Origin: RGIG1902 sp034926865
GTDB lineage: Bacteria > Bacillota > Clostridia > Oscillospirales > Butyricicoccaceae
Direction of reading: 5' to 3'
Length of the DNA: 64,000 nucleotides
NCBI GenBank assembly: GCA_034926865.1
Contig: JAYFQP010000019.1
Coordinates: 62,001 to 126,000, forward strand
Position 1 is the first letter of the stretch. Every line of letters starts with the position of its first letter. Made by a program: the position numbers and the translations under genes. The notes under the pieces are model-generated. The model saw only the letters and a list, made by a program, of their open reading frames with translations. It was not told where the DNA came from and ran no database searches. Positions 33,023 through 41,628 of this stretch are shown here, one piece after another.

Positions 33023-33478
33023 ACGTTTCTGCCGATACCTTTAATAACCCTTAAGGTGTTTATGCGCCACTGAGCAAGTGTCCCTTCTATCGTTTGCTGT
33101 AATCTTAATAATCATAGCCGCTGTTTTCATCGTTCGCCAACGGCACAGCTATGCATACGGTCAGTCTACTCTAAAAAAGTTTTCCCATATATTTTAGCAG
33201 CAGTCGCCATCCACAACTGTATACCTGCCTCATAGGTGCAAAGCATCCGTGGAATCCGCAATCCGTTCTCGGTCTTTCTTGCCAACGCAGTGGGATATAT
33301 ATCTTCAACGAATTTAGCTTTCTGCTTATTTAGTATAGTCAGGTTTTTCTTTTCTGTGGTATAATATTCATGCAGCTTTTGTAGCTTCTGCAATCAAAAA
33401 AGCTGCTGCCCTATCCAAACTCAAACCCCAACTCATGTAAAGCTTTTTATAATGAATAATTTACCGGAGGGATTTACC
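33023..33478 (-). pseudogene. 455-base stretch with a possible decayed gene (open frame 33166-33393)
   Basis: Apart from this the stretch is empty. The minus-strand frame at 33166-33393 would give 75 residues, including KFVEDIYPTALARKTENGLR and a C-terminus with GIQLWMATAAKIYG. Its TTG start has no ribosome site, and the codon before it is a stop. A different frame just upstream reads AAFLIAEATKAA, so this may be the frameshifted tail of a lost gene. No family was recognised. The promoter of the following amidohydrolase must lie here too. Confidence 0.3.
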
Positions 33479-35080
33479 ATGGATATAGCTCTGCATAACG
33501 GAAAAATCTATACAGGCAGCGGATTTGCCCAGGCAATCTCTGTCAAAGATGGCATCATAACCGCCGTGGGGACAAACGAAGATATACTTTCGGCCTGCAA
33601 AGGAAGCCTAACTGTGGATCTTGCCGGAAAAACCGTAATTCCCGGCCTTATAGACTCTCATCTTCATATGTTCAATCTCGGTGCAAGCCTGCTTTCCGTG
33701 CAGCTCCACGGAGCTGCCTCAATAACGGAATGCATCGAAAGAGGCCGCAAGTTTATAACGGCCAATTCTCCCGAACCCGGAAGCGTCATTATAGGCCGCG
33801 GCTGGAACGACGATTATTTCACTGATGAACATCGTATGCTCTGCCGCCTAGACCTTGATAAAATATCAATTGAACACCCCATAATCCTTACTAGGGCATG
33901 TGGGCATGCGCTGGCCTGCAATACAAAGGCGCTTACCCTTGCAGGCGTTACATGTGATACCCCTCAGGTAGACGGCGGTGAGTTCGAGCTTGGAGCGGAT
34001 AACCTTCCCAACGGAATATTCAAGGAGAATGCAATGGGATATATCCGTAAGCTTATAGAGTTCCCTTCGCTCAATGAGACAAAGCTTATCCTCCAAACCG
34101 CGATGAAACACGCCTCTGCACAGGGTATAACCTCTGTTCAGACAAACGATATGCACGAAGCAAGCCGGAATATAATTTGGCAGGCCTATGAGGAGCTCGC
34201 GAAAGAGGAGCTCTCCACGGTGCGTTCTTACCAACAATGCCACTTTGATACGCTTGATGGCTTCAAGCAGTTTTTATCCGAAGGATACAAAACGGGCTAT
34301 GGCAGCGAAATGAATAAAATCGGCCCCCTCAAGCTCTTTGTCGATGGCTCGCTGGGCGCAAGAACCTCCCTTATGCGGCAGGACTTCAGCGATATGCCCG
34401 GAAACAGGGGAATCATGTGCATTTCGCAGGAAGAGCTTGATGCTTTTGTCGCCTTGGCTCAGCAAAACGGCATGCAGGTGGCCGTTCATGCCATTGGCGA
34501 CAGAGCCATAGAAATGACCCTCGATGCCTATAAAAAAGCGCTGCCTGCTGGAGAGAACCCAATGAGGCACGGAATTGTTCACTGTCAGATAACCGATATG
34601 CCGCTGCTTGAGCGCTTTGCGAACCAGCATATCTCTGCTCTTGTTCAGCCCATATTCCTCCATTACGACATGCATATAGCTGCCGACAGGGTAGGTGAAG
34701 CGCTGGCTTCTACCTCCTATGCCTTCGGCACCATGGACAAGCTTGGAATACATACTTCCTATGGCACCGATGCACCGGTGGAAGATCTCAAGACTATGGA
34801 AAACATCTACTGCTCCGTCACGCGAAAAGACCTCAAAGGAAATCCGGAAGACGGCTGGTATCCCAAGGAGAAAGTATCTCTTTCCAAAGCGATAGACCAT
34901 TACACGGTTGATGGAGCCTACAACAGTTTTGAGGAATACAAAAAAGGCCGACTTCTGCCGGGGTATCTCGGCGATATGGCTGTTCTAAGCCGCGATATAT
35001 TCTCATGCGAGCCGGACAGCATCAAAGATATAAAAATAGCCATGACCATCTTGGGCGGTAAAATAGTGTATCAGGCTTAA
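33479..35080 (+). CDS. YtcJ-like amidohydrolase (amidohydrolase 3 family)
   Basis: A 533-residue enzyme of the amidohydrolase superfamily, YtcJ branch. The metal-binding blocks are VIPGLIDSHLHMFNLG near residue 58-73 (HxH), QVAVHAIGDRAIEM near 340 (His), HCQITDM near 370 (His) and YGTDAPVEDL near 430 (Asp). The N-terminal DIALHNGKIYTGSGF forms the usual beta sandwich. An ATG at 33452 is in frame, but CGGAGGG at 33465-33471 points to the ATG at 33479. The substrates of this family are poorly known, mostly amides and N-acyl compounds. The frame after the stop is open for a further 43 codons (see findings). Confidence 0.88.
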   Translation: MDIALHNGKIYTGSGFAQAISVKDGIITAVGTNEDILSACKGSLTVDLAGKTVIPGLIDSHLHMFNLGASLLSVQLHGAASITECIERGRKFITANSPEPGSVIIGRGWNDDYFTDEHRMLCRLDLDKISIEHPIILTRACGHALACNTKALTLAGVTCDTPQVDGGEFELGADNLPNGIFKENAMGYIRKLIEFPSLNETKLILQTAMKHASAQGITSVQTNDMHEASRNIIWQAYEELAKEELSTVRSYQQCHFDTLDGFKQFLSEGYKTGYGSEMNKIGPLKLFVDGSLGARTSLMRQDFSDMPGNRGIMCISQEELDAFVALAQQNGMQVAVHAIGDRAIEMTLDAYKKALPAGENPMRHGIVHCQITDMPLLERFANQHISALVQPIFLHYDMHIAADRVGEALASTSYAFGTMDKLGIHTSYGTDAPVEDLKTMENIYCSVTRKDLKGNPEDGWYPKEKVSLSKAIDHYTVDGAYNSFEEYKKGRLLPGYLGDMAVLSRDIFSCEPDSIKDIKIAMTILGGKIVYQA

Positions 35081-35222
35081 GGAACTTTCTGCCTCATAAG
35101 GCGTCAAAAGCTGCAGCTTCCCACCTGCGGCACCCTCAATAACGAAAGTATCCGTGAAACCTTGGAGAAACTTGTAAGTTCCGCATCGGAAATAACCTAT
35201 GAGAATTTTTCTTTTACAAATT

Positions 35223-35276
35223 ACAAATAAAAAACACCGGATATGTATGAAATCATATCCGGCGTTTTTTATTTGT
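35223..35276. terminator. Long terminator hairpin after the amidohydrolase
   Basis: ACAAATAAAAAAC then CCGGATATG pair with CATATCCGG then GTTTTTTATTTGT, interrupted by one A-C mismatch, around an eight-base loop. The flanking A and T runs allow use in both directions. It lies about 140 bases after the amidohydrolase stop. Confidence 0.88.
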
Positions 35277-35320
35277 CCGTTTTTAGATTTATGGGAAACT
35301 CTTAAACGAAGATACCGCAA

Positions 35321-35344
35321 AGCCGCGGGCATATGCCCGCGGCT
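35321..35344. terminator. Perfect 24-base palindrome downstream of the zinc-ribbon gene
   Basis: AGCCGCGGGCAT at 35321-35332 is followed immediately by its exact complement ATGCCCGCGGCT. As RNA it would fold into a GC-rich hairpin with a minimal loop. On the minus strand it lies 33 bases after the zinc-ribbon stop, but the following T run is only three bases, so it may be a transcript-end stabiliser or a weak terminator backed up by the hairpin at 35223-35276. Confidence 0.6.
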
Positions 35345-35377
35345 TCAGCGTCAGTTTATATTTTCAGAAAATATAAA

Positions 35378-35656
35378 TTACTGCTGCTCCTTCATTTTGG
35401 CGAAGCACTCGCTGCAATATACGGGTCTGTCAGACTTGGGCTCGAAAGGAACCTTTGCCTCTTTTCCGCATGCTGCACATGTAGCTGTGTAATACTCTCT
35501 TGGGCCTTTTGAAGCCTGTTTTCTTGCGTCACGGCAGGACTTGCAGCGCTGGGGCTCATTCTGGAATCCGCGCTCAGCATAAAATTCCTGCTCACCGGCT
35601 GTAAATACAAACTCGGCTCCGCATTCCTTACAAATCAGTGTCTTGTCTTCGTACAT
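35378..35656 (-). CDS. Small protein with two zinc ribbons
   Basis: A 92-residue protein with paired Cys motifs. Residues 9-12 read CKEC and pair with CKSC near 38-41 (first ribbon), and CAAC near 59-62 pairs with CSEC near 80-83 (second ribbon). The first half, LICKECGAEFVFTAGEQEFY, matches the probable zinc-ribbon family pfam13451. The function is unknown, presumably nucleic-acid or protein binding. AGAGAGG precedes the ATG. It lies 61 bases behind the sigma factor gene on the same strand. Confidence 0.85.
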   Translation of the reverse strand: MYEDKTLICKECGAEFVFTAGEQEFYAERGFQNEPQRCKSCRDARKQASKGPREYYTATCAACGKEAKVPFEPKSDRPVYCSECFAKMKEQQ

Positions 35657-35717
35657 GTTGTTACCTCTCTTTTTTCCACTTCGGGGAAAGAATATTTATG
35701 CGAATGGGCGTTGCCCA

Positions 35718-36257
35718 CTATCGCCTGCTGGATAAATACAGAGCCAGCTTCCTTCTTATGCGGCGAATCGCATTATCCACCGACTTACTGCTCCGTTTTA
35801 GTCTTCGGGCAATTTCCGAAGAAGTATAACCATCCAAGTAGCAGTCAAGGACAGACGCTTCAAAAGGAGATAACATACCGGACAAAGTACCTTTAATCTC
35901 TTTTGCGGTTTCGCTTGCCAAGATACTGACTTCGGGGTCACTGAGAACATATTCCGGATATAAAATACCAGAATAAACAGCGTTTTCCGAGCGTTTCTGA
36001 CGCCTTTGATGTGCGCTGTCTTTCCTAAGCGCGTCAATCACTCGTCTTTTTATACATAAAGCGGCATATGCCTCAAAATTATCGCTGCGGCCTGCATTAT
36101 AGCTTCTCAAAGCCGACAGCAGCCCTACCATACCCTCCTGAAAAAGGTCGTCATAATCGCCGCCCCTAAGAAAATATGGCCTTATACAGCTGCGTACAAG
36201 TTTGGAATACCCCCTTACCTGCTCTTCCTCAGAAACAGAAGAACCCTTTATCTCCAA
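35718..36257 (-). CDS. Sigma-70 family RNA polymerase sigma factor, SigH-like
   Basis: A 179-residue sigma factor. Region 2 shows YDDLFQEGMVGLLSALRSY near residues 35-53 (core binding and -10 recognition) and FEAYAALCIKRRVIDALRKD near 61-80. Region 4 shows LDGYTSSEIARRLKRSSKSV near 143-162 followed by DNAIRRIRRKL, the -35-binding helix-turn-helix. The layout fits the SigH/Spo0H branch, which controls the start of sporulation or competence in Firmicutes. The N-terminus is shorter than usual. The only plausible start is the TTG at 36257 with a weak GGATGG site; a nearby ATG is out of frame and closes after 13 codons. Confidence 0.85.
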   Translation of the reverse strand: MEIKGSSVSEEEQVRGYSKLVRSCIRPYFLRGGDYDDLFQEGMVGLLSALRSYNAGRSDNFEAYAALCIKRRVIDALRKDSAHQRRQKRSENAVYSGILYPEYVLSDPEVSILASETAKEIKGTLSGMLSPFEASVLDCYLDGYTSSEIARRLKRSSKSVDNAIRRIRRKLALYLSSRR

Positions 36258-36398
36258 AAGAAGTTTCCATCCCTTCCACTAGCTGCCATTTGCTTTTATT
36301 TTAACTATAGTATAGCTAAAACAAGCTTCAATGTCAAGCAAAATGTATTAAAATGTCATGGGTTTAACGCTGTAAATTGGCGATTTTCACTATTGCTT

Positions 36399-38228
36399 TT
36401 ATTCAACTGTTACAGATTTTGCCAGATTACGGGGCTTATCGATGTCGCATCCCCTGAATACACCTACATAATATGCAAAAAACTGCACAGGGATGATAGA
36501 CAAGGATGCCGACATGAAGTACGGGCATTTGTCGATTTTGACCACATGGTCGCACATATCAGGGTCGATCTCAAAATCTCCGTTTGTAATGAGTATGACT
36601 TTTGCTCCTCTTGCCTTAACTGACTTTATGTTGGAGATCTGTTTTTCGTAAAGATGCTCATCACATGCCATCGCTATCACAGGCGTTCCCTCCTCTATAA
36701 GGGATATTGGGCCATGCTTAAGCTCTCCTCCTGCATATGCCTCGCTGTGTACATAGGCGATCTCCTTAAGCTTGAGCGAGCCCTCCTGAACAGCCATATA
36801 ATCAATGCCTCTGCCAATAAAGAATGCATCATGGCACTTTGCGTAAAGTGATGCAAGCTCTTTCATCTGTCCGTCTGTCTTAAGCGCCTTTTCTATCATG
36901 CCGGGAAGCCTCTTGAGCTCCGCGCAATAAGAGGCTATCTCCTTATCGCTAAGCGTACCCCTTTCCTTTGCGGCTGTCAGCGCCAGAAGATACATTACAG
37001 AAAGCTGGGCAGAATAGGCCTTTGTGGTAGCTACGGCGATCTCGGGCCCTGCCCAGGTGTAAATTACATGATCCGCCTCTCTGGAAGCCGAGGACGCCAG
37101 AACATTGACTACCGCCACCGTAGTGGCCCCTCTTGCTTTGGCTTCCCTTAATGCGGCAAGCGTATCAGCCGTTTCTCCTGACTGGCTTATGACGATACAC
37201 AAATCGCCCTTTTCGATTATCGGGTCTGAATACCTGAACTCAGAGGCCACATTGGCCAAAACAGGTATCCTAGCCAAACGTTCGAAAGCCACCTTTCCCA
37301 CCAGGCCGGCATAATAAGCCGAACCGCAGGCAACTATATGTATATTCCGCACATTCTTAAATATTCCGGGGTTCACTCCCTCGCTGGAGAGGTCAGGCAT
37401 ATTGTCCGCTGTTATTCTGGAAGCCACAGTGTCCTTTACGGCCTTGGGCTGCTCCATGATCTCCTTTATCATAAAGTGATCATATCCGCCCTTCTGGGCA
37501 CCCTGTATATCCCAGTTGACTGTCTGTATTTCTTTTTCTATCCTGTAGCCGTCCCTGTCATAGACCTCAATGCTGTCCGGCCTGACCCTTACTATCTCAC
37601 CGTCTCCGACAATGATAAATCTTTTGGTTATTCCCATAATAGCAGGAATATCAGAGGCTATCATATTCTCGCCATCACCAACACCGACGATAAGTGGATT
37701 ATCATGCCTTGTGCATATAAGCTCTCCCTTGTTTTCCCCGCATATAACAGCAAGGGCATAAGAGCCTCTTATCCTCCGGCATGTGTCTATCATGGCCGCA
37801 ACGCCATCGCCCTGATAATTTCTGGCGAAAAGATGAGCCGCCACCTCTGAGTCAGTCTCACTTTTAAAGGTTACGCCTTCCGCTATAAGCTGATTGCGTA
37901 TTTCAAGGTAATTTTCTATGATGCCGTTATGCACAAGGGCGATCTGGCCATCTTCACTTTCGTGAGGATGAGAGTTGCGGTCAGAGGGTGCGCCGTGAGT
38001 GGCCCATCTTGTGTGGCCGATGCCGCAAACGGAATCAATGGCTCCCTCCTGCTCTATTTTCTCCTCAAGAACCTTTATCCTGCCCTTTGTCTTGACTGTT
38101 TTAAGGCCATCTTTTGTCTGAAGGGATACTCCGGCCGAATCATATCCTCTGTACTCAAGGGCATAAAGGCCCTGCAAAAGAACGGGTATCGCTTGAGCGC
38201 TGCCCGTATATCCAACTATTCCGCACAT
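36399..38228 (-). CDS. glmS: Glutamine-fructose-6-phosphate aminotransferase (isomerising)
   Basis: A 609-residue enzyme that makes glucosamine 6-phosphate, the entry to UDP-GlcNAc and peptidoglycan. It begins CGIVGYTGSAQAI after the initiator Met, with Cys2 as the glutaminase nucleophile. The class II amidotransferase domain spans about 1-225 (GHTRWATHGAPS near 74-85). Two SIS sugar-isomerase domains follow (SQSGETADTLAAL near 345-360 and a second near 460-590), and it ends PRNLAKSVTVE. AAGGAG precedes the ATG. The 240-base leader contains the glmS ribozyme, and glmM lies upstream on the same strand. Confidence 0.98.
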   Translation of the reverse strand: MCGIVGYTGSAQAIPVLLQGLYALEYRGYDSAGVSLQTKDGLKTVKTKGRIKVLEEKIEQEGAIDSVCGIGHTRWATHGAPSDRNSHPHESEDGQIALVHNGIIENYLEIRNQLIAEGVTFKSETDSEVAAHLFARNYQGDGVAAMIDTCRRIRGSYALAVICGENKGELICTRHDNPLIVGVGDGENMIASDIPAIMGITKRFIIVGDGEIVRVRPDSIEVYDRDGYRIEKEIQTVNWDIQGAQKGGYDHFMIKEIMEQPKAVKDTVASRITADNMPDLSSEGVNPGIFKNVRNIHIVACGSAYYAGLVGKVAFERLARIPVLANVASEFRYSDPIIEKGDLCIVISQSGETADTLAALREAKARGATTVAVVNVLASSASREADHVIYTWAGPEIAVATTKAYSAQLSVMYLLALTAAKERGTLSDKEIASYCAELKRLPGMIEKALKTDGQMKELASLYAKCHDAFFIGRGIDYMAVQEGSLKLKEIAYVHSEAYAGGELKHGPISLIEEGTPVIAMACDEHLYEKQISNIKSVKARGAKVILITNGDFEIDPDMCDHVVKIDKCPYFMSASLSIIPVQFFAYYVGVFRGCDIDKPRNLAKSVTVE

Positions 38229-38269
38229 ATATATTTAACTCCTTAAAATCAAAGTATTCTTTCTTCCGT

Positions 38270-38410
38270 CCGCCCCTTTTTTGTCTCTGCGATTGCTCAC
38301 AGTCTTTGTAAAAGGGCTTATGCCGCGGCGGCGCGGCAGGAGGTATCCGCCGAAAACTTCGATATTCCTCCACCTCGTCAGCTACCCTAGGGCAGCTCTG
38401 GCGCTTACTG
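38270..38410 (-). ncRNA. glmS ribozyme (glucosamine-6-phosphate-activated self-cleaving leader)
   Basis: The minus-strand leader of glmS contains the ribozyme core. AGCGCC at 38405-38400 carries the cleavage site (between A 38405 and G 38404). It is followed by AGAGCTG...AGCTGACGAGG (P1 and pseudoknot partners), ATCGAAGTTTTCGGCGGATA with the conserved catalytic core, a CCTCC partner strand, and a 3' part with CCCTTTT facing AAAAGGGG (P4) and CTGTGAGCAATCGCAG (P4.1). When glucosamine 6-phosphate is plentiful the RNA cleaves itself and the glmS message is degraded. Confidence 0.95.
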
Positions 38411-38469
38411 CATCATCTTTAATCTATCGCCTCCCTTCATGCCTAAAAGCGCGGAACGCGAAACCCTCC

Positions 38470-39843
38470 TTAATAATCGGAGGATTTCATCATCAAGCCC
38501 TTTACCGCCCCTGAAACGGCTTCCTTTGCGTGACGGGACATCTTTTCAACCGTATCACCGTCTTTTCCTTCAACCATTATGCGAACAATGGCCTCAGTTC
38601 CTGACGGACGGATGATCATCCTGCCATCGCCTCCAAAAGCCTCACTTACCTGATGCTCAATTTTTTTAACCTCATCAAGCCCGGAAACAAGCTTTTTAAA
38701 GCGATTGGGGACCTCAAGGTTGATGACTACCTGGGGATAATGGAATATGCTCCCTGCCAGCACAGATGCCTTAACGCCCTTTTCCTTGAGCATCATAAGG
38801 AACTTGACTGCTGTCAGCTGCCCATCTCCGGTGGTTGCGCAATCAGAAAGTATCACATGTCCTGACTGCTCTCCGCCGATATTGCAGTCCGACCTTCTCA
38901 TTTCCTCAAGGACATGACGGTCTCCCACCTTAACGGCGGTGAGATCTATCCCGTAAGTTTTTAGATAGGCCGAAAGACCCATATTTGACATTATCGTAGC
39001 AACGACTCCTCGACTGAGCTGCCCATTTTCTTTCATATGAGCTGCCAGAAGGCCAAGTATATCGTCGCCGTCGATGAGCTTGCCATTTTCGTCGCACATC
39101 AGGCAGCGGTCGGCATCGCCGTCGAAAGCTATGCCAAGGTCATAGCCGCCCTCTTTTACTCTTCGGCAAAGCTCCTCCATATGGGTAGAGCCGCACTTGT
39201 TATTTATATTCACGCCATCGGGCTGATACGACATAAAATCACAATCAGCCTTAATAGCTGTAAATATCTGTTTTGCTGTGTCGGATGCCGCGCCGTTGGC
39301 GCAGTCAATAAGCACCCTTATTCCTTCGGCCGTTCCGCCTGCACAGGAAAGGATGTGGCTTACATACCTGTCTGTACCCTCGGCCCTCAAATCTATCACG
39401 CGGCCTATCTCTGCCCCGTGCTTTAAGGCCTCAGCCGGAAGCTGATCCATAAGATCCTCTATCTCGGCCTCCTGATCGTCGTCAAGCTTATATCCGCTTC
39501 CGCCGAAGATTTTTATTCCGTTATGCTCAAATGGATTGTGAGAGGCGGAGATAACTATGCCCGCGTCCATATCCTCTTCTTTTGTCAAAAATGCCACTGA
39601 AGGCGTCGGCATCACGCCTAGAAGGTATATATCGCCCCCGCATGCGCAGAAACCCGACGAAAGAGCGCACTCAAGCATTCCTCCCGATATCCTCGTATCC
39701 ATTCCAACACATGCTTTTGGCTTTCTTCCCCAATGCCTCTCAAGGCTGTAGGCAAGAGCAGCCCCTATATCATATGCAAGCTTTGGGGTAAGCTCCTGGT
39801 TTGCTATTCCTCTAACACCATCGGTGCCAAAATATCTGCCCAT
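38470..39843 (-). CDS. glmM: Phosphoglucosamine mutase
   Basis: A 457-residue enzyme that converts glucosamine 6-phosphate to glucosamine 1-phosphate. It begins GRYFGTDGVRGIANQELTP. The phosphorylated Ser is in ISASHNPFEHNGIK near residue 100, the magnesium loop DGDADRC near 240, the sugar-binding GGEQSGH near 322, and the phosphate-binding RPSGTEAIVRIMVEG near the end. GGAGG supports the ATG at 39843 over an in-frame TTG at 39858. It stands directly upstream of the glmS ribozyme and gene, so consecutive steps of UDP-GlcNAc synthesis lie side by side, and 18 bases behind ruvB. Confidence 0.97.
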   Translation of the reverse strand: MGRYFGTDGVRGIANQELTPKLAYDIGAALAYSLERHWGRKPKACVGMDTRISGGMLECALSSGFCACGGDIYLLGVMPTPSVAFLTKEEDMDAGIVISASHNPFEHNGIKIFGGSGYKLDDDQEAEIEDLMDQLPAEALKHGAEIGRVIDLRAEGTDRYVSHILSCAGGTAEGIRVLIDCANGAASDTAKQIFTAIKADCDFMSYQPDGVNINNKCGSTHMEELCRRVKEGGYDLGIAFDGDADRCLMCDENGKLIDGDDILGLLAAHMKENGQLSRGVVATIMSNMGLSAYLKTYGIDLTAVKVGDRHVLEEMRRSDCNIGGEQSGHVILSDCATTGDGQLTAVKFLMMLKEKGVKASVLAGSIFHYPQVVINLEVPNRFKKLVSGLDEVKKIEHQVSEAFGGDGRMIIRPSGTEAIVRIMVEGKDGDTVEKMSRHAKEAVSGAVKGLMMKSSDY

Positions 39844-39861
39844 AAATGTTTCCTCCAAAAA

Positions 39862-40899
39862 TCAAAGTTCAAGCTGCCCTGTAAATGGTATGCCAAGATG
39901 TTCATATGCCTTTTGTGTAGCGCAGCGGCCTCTCGGCGTTCGGTTAAGAAACCCAATCTGCATCAGATACGGCTCGTATACATCCTCAAGGGTTATCGAT
40001 TCCTCGCCGATGGTGGCCGCCAGCGTCTCAAGCCCCACAGGCCCGCCGGAGAAATTATATATTATGCTTTCAAGCATGCGCCTGTCAATCATATCAAGGC
40101 CCAGTCGGTCTATGTCAAGAGCGCAAAGGGCTTTTTCCGCTACAGGACGGGTTATAACGCCGTCGCCTTTGACCTGTGCGAAATCCCTCACCCTCTTTAT
40201 AAGACGGTTTGCAAGCCTCGGGGTTCCTCTTGACCGCTTGGCTATTTCGAAAGCGCCTTCATCGTCCACCTCTATGCCCAGTATCGCGGACGACCGTCTG
40301 ACAATAGCTGCCAGCTCTTTGTAATTGTATAGCTCCAGGCGGGAAACAACACCAAAGCGATCACGCAACGGCCCGGATATCTGGCCTGCCCTTGTTGTCG
40401 CCCCCACTAGCGTAAATCTCGGCAAATCAAGACGGACAGACCGAGCCGCAGGGCCCTTGCCAATAATTATATCAAGCGCAAAATCCTCCATGGCAGGGTA
40501 AAGTATTTCCTCGACACTGCGGTTAAGCCTGTGTATCTCATCTATAAAAAGCACATCGTTTTTATTAAGATTCGTCAGAAGCGCTGCCAGATCCCCCGCC
40601 TTTTCGATTGCAGGGCCTGAGGTAATACGGATATTGACTCCCATTTCGGCGGCTATAATGCCGGCAAGAGTGGTTTTACCAAGCCCCGGAGGGCCGTACA
40701 GCAGCACATGGTCCAGCTGATCCCCTCTCTGCCTTGCGGCCCTGATAAATATCGAGAGGTTTTCTTTCGCCTTTTCCTGCCCTATGTATTCTTCCATAGT
40801 TTTAGGGCGGAGCGTGGTTTCAATCTCGTCCTCATTCGTAAAGGTGCTTGTAACGATGCGCTCTTCCTGCCCGTCATCACCGTTGAACTCTATAGCCAT
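39862..40899 (-). CDS. ruvB: Holliday junction branch migration ATPase RuvB
   Basis: A 345-residue AAA+ motor that drives branch migration with RuvA. Walker A is YGPPGLGKTTLAGII near residues 68-82, Walker B is VLFIDEIHRLNR near 115-126, sensor 1 lies in LVGATTRAGQISGPLRDRFG near 160-180, and the C-terminal winged helix ends with GFLNRTPRGRCAT. The start ATG at 40899 follows a G-rich ribosome site. It lies 15 bases after ruvA and upstream of glmM on the same strand. Confidence 0.98.
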   Translation of the reverse strand: MAIEFNGDDGQEERIVTSTFTNEDEIETTLRPKTMEEYIGQEKAKENLSIFIRAARQRGDQLDHVLLYGPPGLGKTTLAGIIAAEMGVNIRITSGPAIEKAGDLAALLTNLNKNDVLFIDEIHRLNRSVEEILYPAMEDFALDIIIGKGPAARSVRLDLPRFTLVGATTRAGQISGPLRDRFGVVSRLELYNYKELAAIVRRSSAILGIEVDDEGAFEIAKRSRGTPRLANRLIKRVRDFAQVKGDGVITRPVAEKALCALDIDRLGLDMIDRRMLESIIYNFSGGPVGLETLAATIGEESITLEDVYEPYLMQIGFLNRTPRGRCATQKAYEHLGIPFTGQLEL

Positions 40900-40914
40900 A
40901 TCCCCCGCCCCCCC

Positions 40915-41517
40915 TTAAAACAGCCTTTTAAGCGCCGAGCGGACTATTTCATCAACAGTCATGCCGCTTGAATCAAGCCCCTTGAGGGCTGAAATCGCTT
41001 CTGCGCGCGAATAGCCAAGCACAAGCAGCGCTGATACCGCATCATCGGCAGCCGTGCCGCTCTGAATCCCGTTTATATCTTCCACCCCTGCTGAAGCCCC
41101 TTCAAGCTGACCTCGGCTCATCCTATCCTTAAGCTCAAGAATTATTCTTTGCGCCAGTTTTTTTCCTATGCCGGGTGCCGCCGAAAGCGCCTTCTGGTCA
41201 TCAGTCAGCACAGCAAGCGCAAGCTTAGACGGTGTGGTGACCCCCAGTATAGAAAGAGCCGCCTTCGGCCCAACTCCTGATATGCCAATAAGGAGCTTGA
41301 AGCAGTCAAGCTCCTCCCTAGATATAAAACCATATAAATCAAATATATCTTCCCGCACATGAAGATATGTATAAAATGTGGCCTCCCGCCCCGCTTCGGC
41401 CTGGGCCGATGAACCGAGCGAGGTCATTATTCCATACCCCACCCCGTTTGCGTCGATAACGACAAGCCCCGGCTCGGAAAGCGCGACTATTCCTTTTATA
41501 TAATAAAACATACTCAT
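40915..41517 (-). CDS. ruvA: Holliday junction DNA-binding protein RuvA
   Basis: A 200-residue protein with an N-terminal OB fold (FYYIKGIVALSEPGLVVIDA), two helix-hairpin-helix motifs (FKLLIGISGVGPKAALSILG near residue 75-95 and LSAAPGIGKKLAQRIILELK near 110-130) and the flexible linker leading to the RuvB-binding C-terminal domain (DDAVSALLVLGYSRAEA). It holds the junction as a tetramer. ATG 41517 is chosen because AGGGG lies 5 bases before it; ATG 41511 is possible and would fit the usual family opening. Confidence 0.96.
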   Translation of the reverse strand: MSMFYYIKGIVALSEPGLVVIDANGVGYGIMTSLGSSAQAEAGREATFYTYLHVREDIFDLYGFISREELDCFKLLIGISGVGPKAALSILGVTTPSKLALAVLTDDQKALSAAPGIGKKLAQRIILELKDRMSRGQLEGASAGVEDINGIQSGTAADDAVSALLVLGYSRAEAISALKGLDSSGMTVDEIVRSALKRLF

Positions 41518-41628
41518 TTTTTCCCCTGTTCCTATATATGGAAAGTATATCATATATGGAACTCATAGACAACACGGCTTATCCCATTTGGTTGAATACG
41601 CCCCTGTGTTTTACTTTTTATTCATAAT

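Noticed and set aside
33023..33478. Insertion sequence or attachment site in the empty stretch
   Set aside because: No transposase, terminal inverted repeats or target duplication could be seen.
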